This document shows positions 1-6,901 of a stretch of 64,000 bases of DNA, one piece after another. The notes beneath the pieces are model-generated. The model did no database searches. It saw only the letters and a list, made by a program, of their open reading frames with translations, and had not been told where the DNA came from. The stretch covers positions 1 through 64,000 of the forward strand of contig CAYPYX010000010.1 of NCBI GenBank assembly GCA_964415065.1. Reading direction: 5' to 3'. The number at the start of each line of letters is the position of its first letter. Positions within the stretch are counted from its first letter, which is position 1. This DNA comes from VMCP01 sp964415065. Its GTDB lineage: Bacteria > Bacteroidota > Bacteroidia > NS11-12g > UBA955. The position numbers were made by a program, and so were the translations under genes.

Positions 1-2
1 TA

Positions 3-284
3 TTGCCTAAGAATCTCAAAATTCTCAAAGAGTTAGGAGAGAATATCAAATTAGCGCGATTACGCCGCAAAATAAGCTCAGAACAAATGGCGGAAAGGAC
101 AGGAACAAGTAGAAAAACGATTTACAACATTGAGCAAGGGAGTCCAACCGTTTCAATTGGCAGCTACTTGCAAGTCTTATTTGTTGTAGGGTTAGAAAAA
201 GACCTATTAAAGGTTGCTGGGGATGATATTTTAGGAAGGAAGCTACAGGATGCAGGGATACTGACGAAGAAGAGGGTGAGGTAA
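3..284 (+). CDS. XRE-family HTH regulator (HipB-like), probably cut at its 5' end by the window
   Basis: This is a small DNA-binding protein of the Cro/C1 (XRE) class. The helix-turn-helix spans about residues 12-65, with the recognition-helix region reading GTSRKTIYNIEQGSP. The frame is open to the left edge and the only early start is TTG at base 3, so the true start may lie outside the window. Proteins of this size and pattern in Bacteroidota usually sit directly upstream of a HipA-family kinase and act as its antitoxin and operon repressor. Here no HipA follows: the next gene is on the opposite strand and belongs to an ABC-3C operon. It is either an orphan regulator or the remnant of a hip module. 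The fold is certain; the role is inferred. Confidence 0.8.
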   Translation: MPKNLKILKELGENIKLARLRRKISSEQMAERTGTSRKTIYNIEQGSPTVSIGSYLQVLFVVGLEKDLLKVAGDDILGRKLQDAGILTKKRVR

Positions 285-382
285 GATTTCTAAATCAAAT
301 GAAAATGTTGGTGAAAATTGATTTGAAATTTACATCATTATAGTTTCGAAGTACTTAGTTGTTAATACACCAAAAGCGTTGG

Positions 383-2290
383 CTATACTTTTAAGGTTTT
401 ATTGTTTTGGTTATAGTCATTTCCTACACAATAATGCGTATTGTTTAATTCATCTGCTATCATTGATGTGCTGAATATAATTTGATGTTCTTCTTTATCT
501 TTAAATGATTCTGAAATTTTTACAATTAGATTTTGTAAATTTTGTGTTCTTTCTTTTTCCATTCCCTTGTCCTCCATATTATCGCAAAGTATGAATTTTG
601 GATACCTCATAAAATCCAATGTCAAGCTTGCAATAAATATGGCATAACGAATTGCGTTTTTAAAGTATGTGTTGGAGCTTGCAGAAAAGTTAAAATTGCC
701 GTCCAAAGAAAATGAGTCACCATAAAAATCAATATCAACTTTTGTAGCTCTTTTAAATTCACCTTGTCTGTCCAAGTCGTTTTTTAAAATAAAAATAATA
801 CTTTTCTCTATTGCCAACATAGCCTTATCTCTATTGGTCTTTTGTGCTAAATTCCGTTGTTCAATTGTCAAAGTTAGAGTTGAAATTAAAGCAGATAAAT
901 CGGCTAGTTCTTTTTTCAATTGCTCTAAAAGGTCAATTCCTTTAAGTTGTTGGGTTAATAATTCTAATTGCATTTCTAAGCCACCTTTGAGAACAAATAA
1001 ATCATCAATTTTATCATCTCTTGTAGATTGACTTTCGAAAATTGCAATATCTAATTCTTTTTGTTGTATGTTTAATTTCTCTTTCCACTCTGGCAACACT
1101 CCACGAAGTTCAACAAGTTTTCTTTCCTTGTTGAGTAGCAAGCCTTCAGATTCTTTTATTTGGAGTTCAATTTCTTGCTTAAGCCTCTTGGCGTGTGTTC
1201 TTTCTTCATCGTCCGATAATGGTTGTTTACATAAAAAACAATGTCCTTCAGGAATATTATTTTCAAGAGGGTTCAAGCATTGAGGACAATTTGTAAGGGT
1301 TAGCTCCCCCAAAACTTTCTTTGTCAGTATTGAGTTGTCAAGGTCTATAATTCTTTTTTTAAGGGTGTCAATAAAGCTTCTAGAATCAATAATATCTAAG
1401 TCAAGTTGATAAACATCAGTTGTCAATTCCCTAAGTTTTTGTTTCAAAGGCATTAACTCTTTTTGTATTTTCTCAACTCTTGTAGCTGATTTTTTTGCAA
1501 TTTTAAGTGTTTTTGCTGCTTTTGTTTTGGTAATTTCAGCTTGTATTTTATCTAATTCAGCTTTTAGTTTTTCAATTTCTTTGTTCAGGCCTTCAAATGT
1601 TGTTGCATTACCTGATCTTGAGTATAGTTTATTTAGGTTGTCAAATTCTCGTTTCTTTTCATCATAGTCTTTATTTGCTTTTCTTAATGTTAACCTGTCA
1701 TTATATAGAGAATCGTCATAAATGCCTAATAACATTTCGGATATAGCAAGTCGAATAGCAGGTAAGTCAAAATTTTCTCTCCTAAATAAACATTGAGTTG
1801 GCGAATCTTGGTCAATATAAATTAACCTTAAAAGCTGATGTATAGTAATATTATTGTCTGTCTCACTTCTGGTTTCTGTAAATGAAAGTGCCTTGAATAA
1901 AATATTTGTGTAACTCACTCTTTCGTCACTTTGTGAGTATGAAAATGTTTTCCAATTTATTGCATCTGTTTTTGCTTCCTCAAAAGTTCCCCAAAAAATA
2001 CTCATCGGTTGTTTTAAGAAAGTAGTAACTGTTCTCTTTAACGTATAAGTTGCGTTGTTTATAGAAACCTCAGCAAAAACTTCTTTGCATTTTAATGATT
2101 CCGCGTTCCAGTTATTGTAGTCCCCACCTAAAGCATAAAAAATGAAATTTGAAATGGTTGATTTACCTGAACTGTTTTTGCCACGAATTATATTAACACC
2201 TTTATGAAAAACTTCATCGTATGCAACTGAGCCTTGATGTGTCAAAACAACAAGTCGATTTAAAAATAGGTATGATTTATTTGGGGTCAT
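383..2290 (-). CDS. ABC-3C system ATPase, Rad50/SMC-like
   Basis: A 635-residue ABC-type ATPase with SMC/Rad50 architecture. The Walker A motif is at residues 37-45 (GKNSSGKST). A long charged coiled coil covers about 195-330 and resumes at about 360-500. Between the two arms is a CxxC-N12-CxxC zinc knuckle (C335, C338, C351, C354) like a Rad50 zinc hook. The C-terminal ATPase half has a signature-like stretch around FSASSNTYFKNAIRY and a Walker-B-like FILCDNMEDKG, in which the usual acidic pair is altered. The start overlaps the upstream gene by 14 bp, so the two are probably translationally coupled. In ABC-three-component conflict systems (defined by the Aravind group) such an ATPase is the sensor/motor. 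It is the last gene of a four-gene leftward operon here. A different SMC-like defence ATPase is the alternative reading. Confidence 0.8.
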   Translation of the reverse strand: MTPNKSYLFLNRLVVLTHQGSVAYDEVFHKGVNIIRGKNSSGKSTISNFIFYALGGDYNNWNAESLKCKEVFAEVSINNATYTLKRTVTTFLKQPMSIFWGTFEEAKTDAINWKTFSYSQSDERVSYTNILFKALSFTETRSETDNNITIHQLLRLIYIDQDSPTQCLFRRENFDLPAIRLAISEMLLGIYDDSLYNDRLTLRKANKDYDEKKREFDNLNKLYSRSGNATTFEGLNKEIEKLKAELDKIQAEITKTKAAKTLKIAKKSATRVEKIQKELMPLKQKLRELTTDVYQLDLDIIDSRSFIDTLKKRIIDLDNSILTKKVLGELTLTNCPQCLNPLENNIPEGHCFLCKQPLSDDEERTHAKRLKQEIELQIKESEGLLLNKERKLVELRGVLPEWKEKLNIQQKELDIAIFESQSTRDDKIDDLFVLKGGLEMQLELLTQQLKGIDLLEQLKKELADLSALISTLTLTIEQRNLAQKTNRDKAMLAIEKSIIFILKNDLDRQGEFKRATKVDIDFYGDSFSLDGNFNFSASSNTYFKNAIRYAIFIASLTLDFMRYPKFILCDNMEDKGMEKERTQNLQNLIVKISESFKDKEEHQIIFSTSMIADELNNTHYCVGNDYNQNNKTLKV

Positions 2291-2786
2291 ATTTGAATTC
2301 TAATAGTCCAGTCCTAGCTTTCCAACCTTTGTCACCAAAGAGAGGTAAGTTAACTAAATCGCTTGTCACTAATTTTATTACATTCCCCTTTTGATTTGCT
2401 AAATCATTGAGTTTTGCTTTTAATGCTTCAGGTATTTCCTTGTCAGTTTTTTTGACTTTGTTTTTTGACAATAGTTTTGAATCAACAAAACCATAAGATG
2501 CAAGACATTTAATGGCTGAAAGTTGATACGTTTTCATTCTTTCAAAAATTTGCTTTTGGTCTGTAATTTCTTCGTATGGGTTCCTTTTTTCTTTAAAAAT
2601 ATTGTCTTTTAAATGCTTTAAATCTGAGGGGAAAGACATTTCTCTTACTAGGTTTGGGAAAGTTGTATAGAAATCCCAAATTCGTAATTTGTCAATATGA
2701 ATTTCGTCCTCTTTGGCATATGAAAGAAGTTGAAGCATCCTGAAAATGCAATTGTATAAATCGAAGGCAGGATGATATACTAACAT
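2277..2786 (-). CDS. ABC-3C system middle component
   Basis: A 169-residue cytosolic protein with no signal peptide or membrane segment. It begins with a hydrophobic, aromatic helix (HPAFDLYNCIFRMLQLL) and is predicted mostly helical, ending in a short basic beta-like tail. Size, opening pattern (a compact helical protein that starts 'hPsfDhyh.hhR') and position directly before an SMC-like ATPase fit the middle component of ABC-three-component systems, a winged-helix-like linker between ATPase and effector component. The 14-bp overlap with the ATPase start and the 4-bp gap from the upstream gene point to one transcript. The family call rests mainly on gene order and length, since the sequence has no catalytic motif to confirm it. 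Confidence 0.65.
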   Translation of the reverse strand: MLVYHPAFDLYNCIFRMLQLLSYAKEDEIHIDKLRIWDFYTTFPNLVREMSFPSDLKHLKDNIFKEKRNPYEEITDQKQIFERMKTYQLSAIKCLASYGFVDSKLLSKNKVKKTDKEIPEALKAKLNDLANQKGNVIKLVTSDLVNLPLFGDKGWKARTGLLEFKYDPK

Positions 2787-2790
2787 ATTT

Positions 2791-3360
2791 TTAAGTCCAT
2801 TTAATATGACAATTACCAGTTAAAAAGTGTAGCATTCCATTTATGTCGTGAGCCGTAAATCCTAAATAGTTTTGGTCAAGTTCGTTTAATAAAGAATTTA
2901 CAAGTCGCTCAGTTATCATTGAATTTATTAGTTGCTCATCTTCGCCTTTCTCCAATAATGGATGAATTTCGTTTTCAAAATAGGAAATTACCAAACCTAA
3001 TAAATGTACGTTAATTTGTTGTGCTGCCTCAGAAAATTGAAATTTATAGAGTTTTCTGTGGTAACGTTCTTTTGCTTCAATGGCAAATTCAATAAATCCT
3101 TTTCTTCTATTTGCTGCTGTTAATTTTTCTTCAAGTCCAATTACATCATCTTTCTTTTTGTTGAAGTAGTAATCTAAATCTTCAATAAACGCAGTTAGTT
3201 GTTGATCGTTCTCTTGTTCTTGTTTAAACTTTTTAAGCAGAATGCCCATATAGGAAGATTTAGAGCCAGAAAACTCATAGTTTCTTGACTTGTCAATATT
3301 GCCAGCAGCAACGTCTCCGCCAATTTCGCTATTTTCAATAGATATTTTTTCGTGTGGCAT
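2791..3360 (-). CDS. ABC-3C C-terminal component with N-terminal GGDVAG motif
   Basis: A 189-residue protein in two parts. Residues 5-24 form a short motif, KISIENSEIGGDVAAGNIDK, of the kind seen at the N termini of many bacterial conflict proteins (GDVAG-type repeat, probably an extended beta or beta-helix element). Residues 30-189 are helical and charged, with a coiled coil around 40-110 and a C-terminal globular part, as expected of the ABC-3C C-terminal component. The next gene upstream ends 6 bp before this one and carries a near copy of the same motif at its C terminus, which suggests that the two proteins co-assemble through it. No nuclease or other effector signature can be seen, so the biochemical output is unknown. 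Confidence 0.65.
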   Translation of the reverse strand: MPHEKISIENSEIGGDVAAGNIDKSRNYEFSGSKSSYMGILLKKFKQEQENDQQLTAFIEDLDYYFNKKKDDVIGLEEKLTAANRRKGFIEFAIEAKERYHRKLYKFQFSEAAQQINVHLLGLVISYFENEIHPLLEKGEDEQLINSMITERLVNSLLNELDQNYLGFTAHDINGMLHFLTGNCHIKWT

Positions 3361-3366
3361 TTATTA

Positions 3367-3543
3367 TTATTTTTTTATGTCTCGTCCAGCAACATCACCA
3401 CCAATTTTGCTGTCTTTAATATTTACTTTACCTGAGTTTTTATTGCTGGTCTTTTTCATTACAAATTTAAAGATTACTCCTGCTGCAGTAATTGTAGCAA
3501 TAACAGCTAAAATTATTTGTGTTACGTTGTCGCTAAAGTTCAT
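3367..3543 (-). CDS. Small membrane protein (58 aa) with C-terminal GGDVAGRDI motif, first gene of the ABC-3C operon
   Basis: Reading the complement from ATG at 3543 gives 58 codons ending in three TAA triplets. Residues 9-28 are one hydrophobic helix (IILAVIATITAAGVIFKFV region), followed by a lysine-rich turn (positive-inside, so the C terminus should be cytosolic). Residues 39-58 read KVNIKDSKIGGDVAGRDIKK. That tail matches the N terminus of the next gene in the operon, position for position around IGGDVA-G. The gap to that gene is 6 bp. I infer a membrane anchor that recruits the ABC-3C complex through stacking of the shared motif. At under 60 residues the gene is easily missed by automatic annotation. 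Confidence 0.75.
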   Translation of the reverse strand: MNFSDNVTQIILAVIATITAAGVIFKFVMKKTSNKNSGKVNIKDSKIGGDVAGRDIKK

Positions 3544-3695
3544 ATTTTAAATTGATTAAATTATCTGTGTATGTTGGTTTGTTAAAATTACGGCTAACCT
3601 ATTTATCTGTGCACCATTGCTTAAATAAATCCAAGCATTTAGCAAATATCCCAACCATTGTAAATCTATACAATAAAAAAGGTAAATAAAAACGG

Positions 3696-3724
3696 TAATT
3701 ATACCCTGTTTTAGGGTATAATTA
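3696..3724. promoter_or_regulatory. Perfect 11-bp inverted repeat, candidate operator or terminator
   Basis: TAATTATACCC and its exact reverse complement are separated by 7 nt. The site lies 34 bp past the 3' end of the excisionase-like HTH gene and about 150 bp upstream of the ABC-3C operon. The stem has only three G-C pairs and no immediate T-run, so it is a weak terminator; an operator for the ABC-3C promoter is equally possible. Confidence 0.45.
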
Positions 3725-3757
3725 ATAGTTGACGTTTAAATAGCATAGCATCTCGAA

Positions 3758-4123
3758 TTAATCTTCATCTTCCTTCAAGCTCACCATGGCTTGAATCATC
3801 CTTTGTATATCTTCCTGGAAAGAACTGACCTTCGGAATTTCAGGAATATGCATCAATCCTTTCACTTGATTAACTGCAAAGTAATTCCGTTTATTGATTC
3901 TGGTAGGAGTTAGTTTGCCTGCTTTGATGTAATTATCCATGGTGCGTCGACTGACACGAAGCATCGCCATCACGTCATAAGTGTCCACCCATTTTGAGGT
4001 GAAATCGTCAACAGGATTTTTCAAGCTGTTGATTTCGGCTTGCAAATTTGTGAGCATCGATTTCAATTCGATGAACTGCTCCAAATTGAAAGTTTTCTGC
4101 ATTTTTTGCATCCATATCGACAT
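3758..4123 (-). CDS. Excisionase/MerR-like helix-turn-helix protein
   Basis: A 121-residue protein. The first 35 residues form a predicted coiled coil (FIELKSMLTNLQAEINSLK), followed by an HTH_17-type domain at about 46-85 with the pattern WVDTYDVMAMLRVSRRTMDNYIKAGKL, which is typical of Bacteroidota excisionase-like DNA-binding proteins. These are common on integrative elements and in accessory islands, where they act as excision factors or local regulators. No integrase is present nearby, so I regard it as an island-associated regulator. The tail is acidic (KEDED). An internal start six codons in (MQKTF region) is possible. Confidence 0.75.
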   Translation of the reverse strand: MSIWMQKMQKTFNLEQFIELKSMLTNLQAEINSLKNPVDDFTSKWVDTYDVMAMLRVSRRTMDNYIKAGKLTPTRINKRNYFAVNQVKGLMHIPEIPKVSSFQEDIQRMIQAMVSLKEDED

Positions 4124-4333
4124 TTTGAGTGTCAGAAATATGAAAACATTAATAACAAATGAATTAGAGCTTAAAAGTTAACAAAATATGTGCAACAAAT
4201 CACTTTGAGTATAAAGCATGAACATCAAAGGGTTTAGAATATCAAAAAAGTATAAAAATGAGATACAAGCTCCAACAGCTTAAATTATTAGTTATATTTA
4301 GGTGTTATATCAGCCGTATACTTTCACTTCCAC

Positions 4334-5338
4334 TTAACTCAAAAGATAATTTCTTTTTGTTTGATACATCATTAAGTAACCACGCTTATTTGCTTCAGTT
4401 AAGAACGAACGGTTTGTTAATACTTCCACGAATGGTTGTTTTTCCAAATACATGGACATTATTTTTTCGATTCTTTTTTCAGTAACCCCAATGCGTCTCC
4501 CAAATTCTTGAAAATCACTTTTATTCGGATGCATGCTTTTCTTATATTGATCGCTTTTAAAATCATCGGCAAATAAACCTTTATCTAAAGCAAAATCAGA
4601 GTCATCAACATGCAATTTGGTATTCAACAAATCATAAATTGGGCTTAACAGGTAATCGCCTTTGGATGATTCTAGTAACGAGAAATTTTTCAAGTGCGCA
4701 TCACCGTTTGAAAATAGAAAGTTGAATAAAACCAATGAAAAATACTTTTCAATTTCGACACGCCATGCTGATACATATTTTTGAATCAACAAGCCAGCTT
4801 CCTCATAACTGAAGTCATACTTAAAATTTGGTCCTGCGTTTTCACTGGTTTTTCCAGCTAAGGTTGCAAAATCTTCTTTGCCCCATTTTGAGCCATCGGC
4901 TTTTAAATCAAAGCGTTTAGTGATGTAAGCTGGCGAACCATTTTTGAAAAATACCATGGCGTTTTCTGCCGTGTTTAAGCCATATATTTGTTTGGCTATC
5001 TGCATCGTTAAATGTTCGTTGGCAGGAACTTGGTCAACTTTTTTTAAATCCCTAGGTATTGGCTTGAGGATGTATGTGCCTTGTTCTCCTTCCTTAGTTA
5101 ATCGCAGTATGTTTTTCTCCAGAACAAAACTTAATTTTTCCTGTACACCCGATATGGAAATGCGCTTGCGATTTTCCATAAAAAGTTCGGCGACTTCTTC
5201 ATTTTGCTGTGGCTGATCGTAAGACAAAACATGACTTACTTTTTTACCGTTAAATAAATTACGAAGGCAACTGGGACTGTATGTTGAAAAACCTTCAGCC
5301 AATTTTCCAGGACAATAGTGCAATTCTTTTAAATTCAT
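4334..5338 (-). CDS. hipT: HipT-like serine/threonine kinase toxin (core HipA kinase without its N-terminal domain)
   Basis: A 334-residue HipA-type kinase that lacks the N-terminal subdomain present in one-piece HipA proteins; that subdomain is encoded by the next gene upstream. The Gly-rich loop reads RISISGVQEKLSF (S61 and S63 in the SIS motif), and the catalytic segment NGDAHLKN puts Asp213 and Asn218 in place, with the metal-binding Asp236 in SPIYDLLNT. The length and SIS placement closely resemble E. coli HipT, whose SIS serines are autophosphorylation sites. HipT phosphorylates tryptophanyl-tRNA synthetase in E. coli; the target here is unknown. The start overlaps the hipS stop in an ATGA, so translation is coupled. 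All kinase residues are present, so the toxin is probably active. Confidence 0.88.
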   Translation of the reverse strand: MNLKELHYCPGKLAEGFSTYSPSCLRNLFNGKKVSHVLSYDQPQQNEEVAELFMENRKRISISGVQEKLSFVLEKNILRLTKEGEQGTYILKPIPRDLKKVDQVPANEHLTMQIAKQIYGLNTAENAMVFFKNGSPAYITKRFDLKADGSKWGKEDFATLAGKTSENAGPNFKYDFSYEEAGLLIQKYVSAWRVEIEKYFSLVLFNFLFSNGDAHLKNFSLLESSKGDYLLSPIYDLLNTKLHVDDSDFALDKGLFADDFKSDQYKKSMHPNKSDFQEFGRRIGVTEKRIEKIMSMYLEKQPFVEVLTNRSFLTEANKRGYLMMYQTKRNYLLS

Positions 5339-5664
5339 ATTGACTTGATTGGTTTTACAGTAATAGCACCAATTGTATCGTATTGTGCGGTGGCTGCAAG
5401 TAATCCAAAGTGATCTTCCTCGTCAATTCTCAATTGTATGCTTTGTAATTTTCTATTGACACCTTCACTGAGCATATTGAAAAAAAATGGGAATAAGAAT
5501 TCGCTCCTGTATTCCTTTTGCGACTTCGGCAGTGTTAAGCTAATAGCAGGATTATTGTCGTCTATTAAATACTTCTCGTCGTACTTAAAAATATACTGCT
5601 TTCGATTTTCTTCAATGAGCAGTCCTGCCAAAATGCCGTTGCGGTATATTTCTAATGTTCGCAT
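5335..5664 (-). CDS. hipS: HipS-like antitoxin (free-standing HipA N-terminal subdomain)
   Basis: A 109-residue protein matching the N-terminal subdomain of HipA: it opens with the small beta-sheet pattern LEIYRNGILAGLLIEEN and contains the hallmark ISLTLPKSQKEY followed by LFPFFFNMLSEG. In the E. coli HipBST system the corresponding protein, HipS, rather than HipB, is the direct inhibitor of the kinase and is reported to use a tryptophan to block the active site. This protein contains no tryptophan at all, so inhibition must rely on another residue, perhaps in the FPFFF run. It lies 3 bp after hipB and overlaps hipT by 4 bp. Confidence 0.85.
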   Translation of the reverse strand: MRTLEIYRNGILAGLLIEENRKQYIFKYDEKYLIDDNNPAISLTLPKSQKEYRSEFLFPFFFNMLSEGVNRKLQSIQLRIDEEDHFGLLAATAQYDTIGAITVKPIKSI

Positions 5665-5667
5665 TTA

Positions 5668-5877
5668 TTAAGGTTTCTTTTTTACTTGAAAGGTGAGTTC
5701 CATTCCCAATACTTCAGCTAATTTATTGATCACATCTAACGAGGGATTACCTTGTCCCTTCTCTAATTTGTACAAGGTATTAATGCTGATTTGAGCCAAT
5801 TCAGCCAAGTGAGGTTGGGTTATTTCCAGATCCTTACGTCTGTTTTTAATGACTTTGCCTAAGTCCGTTGCTAACAT
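5668..5877 (-). CDS. hipB: HipB-like XRE repressor/antitoxin
   Basis: A 69-residue Cro/C1-type protein, almost entirely one HTH domain (residues 5-62) with the recognition region AQISINTLYKLEKGQGNPSLD, followed by a short basic tail (VKKKP). It is the first gene of a three-gene operon hipB-hipS-hipT with 3-bp and overlapping junctions, the same order as E. coli HipBST. It should repress its own promoter and help hold the toxin in an inactive complex. One palindrome overlaps its start codon and two more lie upstream, so autoregulation is well supported by the DNA. Confidence 0.88.
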   Translation of the reverse strand: MLATDLGKVIKNRRKDLEITQPHLAELAQISINTLYKLEKGQGNPSLDVINKLAEVLGMELTFQVKKKP

Positions 5878-5885
5878 TATAATGT
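5874..5885. promoter_or_regulatory. HipB operator 1 (overlaps hipB start codon)
   Basis: Perfect palindrome ACATTATAATGT whose left half contains the hipB start codon on the complement. The right side extends to AATGTGAT, matching the other two sites. Binding here would block initiation directly. Confidence 0.65.
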
Positions 5886-5931
5886 GATTTATGAGTCAAA
5901 GCTACAAATTTTAATTTAAATACACAATAAA

Positions 5932-5949
5932 ATCACAATATAGTGTGAT
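5932..5949. promoter_or_regulatory. HipB operator 2
   Basis: ATCACAATATAGTGTGAT: perfect 6-bp outer arms (ATCACA/TGTGAT) around a 6-bp AT core. Its centre is 61 bp from the centres of both flanking sites. Confidence 0.65.
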
Positions 5950-5994
5950 ATTATTGTAACTAATCGACAATCAAAGTATAGATACATGCAAAAT

Positions 5995-6008
5995 CACATT
6001 ATAATGTG
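5995..6008. promoter_or_regulatory. HipB operator 3
   Basis: Perfect 14-bp palindrome CACATTATAATGTG, preceded by AT so that the left arm also reads ATCACATT. It is the best match of the three and the farthest from hipB. Confidence 0.65.
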
Positions 6009-6090
6009 TGTTGTCCATTCTCACCCATCTCATTATTTTTTCAAGCACCCAATCCCCAATTAATTAAATCACTTCAATTAATATTTTTAA

Positions 6091-6774
6091 TTAATTCACA
6101 GTTGCTGATTTTGCTTGAAAAACTAGGAAATCAGTATTGCCTCCAGTGCCGAATACGCTAATGTTGCCTTTGACTAATTTGGGTTTTTTACAAGCCATAC
6201 AACCCATTTTAACAATGCATTGAGCGCTTATAGTTTGGCCACTTGTTATTGCTGATACATCGCAATCTGCATTAGGTTCAGAAGAAGCGGATGCATCACA
6301 ATCACAAACTATTTTAGCATCACCCTCCGAACCAGAAGAACCACCCGATCCCAATTCTGAACAGACGCGTAACCCTAAATCGGTTTTGAAATAAAGGATA
6401 TACCAATTGAACTGAGAATCAATGGAATAACTAAAATTTGAATTGTTATTTTCATCCATCTGTATGGATTTCCAATTTGAAAAAATATGAGAGGTTTGCA
6501 AAATGGAGCCAATTGTGGTAGACTTAGAAATCGAAGCGTTGCCGAATTGATCATAAGTTAGCGAAATGGTGATTTTTTCAGTCGGATTTTCGCTATTCAT
6601 AGCAGAAAATTGATGTATTTGACCCGGACTGTACCAAGCGCTATTCGGTGATTCTTTAGAAAAGGAACTAATAAAAAATAGTACTGGTATCAAAAGATAC
6701 TTACTTGTTTTTTGATTGGAAGTAATCATTTTAATGCGGTTCATAGAAGCGAATTTGCTGATGGATTTTTTCAT
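6091..6774 (-). CDS. Exported Cys-rich protein of unknown function
   Basis: I do not recognise the family. The 227-residue product has a hydrophobic N-terminal segment (SKYLLIPVLFFISSF, residues 24-38) that can serve as a signal or anchor; starting at Met11 or Met16 would give a more normal signal peptide. The middle (45-140) is beta-rich and polar. From about residue 139 it has a Gly/Ser linker (GSGGSSGSEG), then a cysteine cluster with CDCDAS, ADCDVS, QCIV and MGCMACKKP. Eight cysteines in the last third suggest disulfides or a bound metal in the envelope. It stands alone, with its own intergenic spaces on both sides. Confidence 0.6.
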   Translation of the reverse strand: MKKSISKFASMNRIKMITSNQKTSKYLLIPVLFFISSFSKESPNSAWYSPGQIHQFSAMNSENPTEKITISLTYDQFGNASISKSTTIGSILQTSHIFSNWKSIQMDENNNSNFSYSIDSQFNWYILYFKTDLGLRVCSELGSGGSSGSEGDAKIVCDCDASASSEPNADCDVSAITSGQTISAQCIVKMGCMACKKPKLVKGNISVFGTGGNTDFLVFQAKSATVN

Positions 6775-6901
6775 ATTATTTTTTTACTACGTCAAGTTCA
6801 TTAGGATAAGTGTTAAACGAATATAAGTGATTGATTTTTTGTGATATTTTATAATCCTCCCCAGTTGTTAGACCTAAAAGTTAGTGATGGTAAGCTCATA
6901 T

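Noticed and set aside
3290..3550. Rightward 86-residue frame across the ABC-3C start region
   Set aside because: It is antisense to the two genes that share the GGDVAG motif and mirrors that motif as repeated ATSPP; the leftward genes explain the sequence better.
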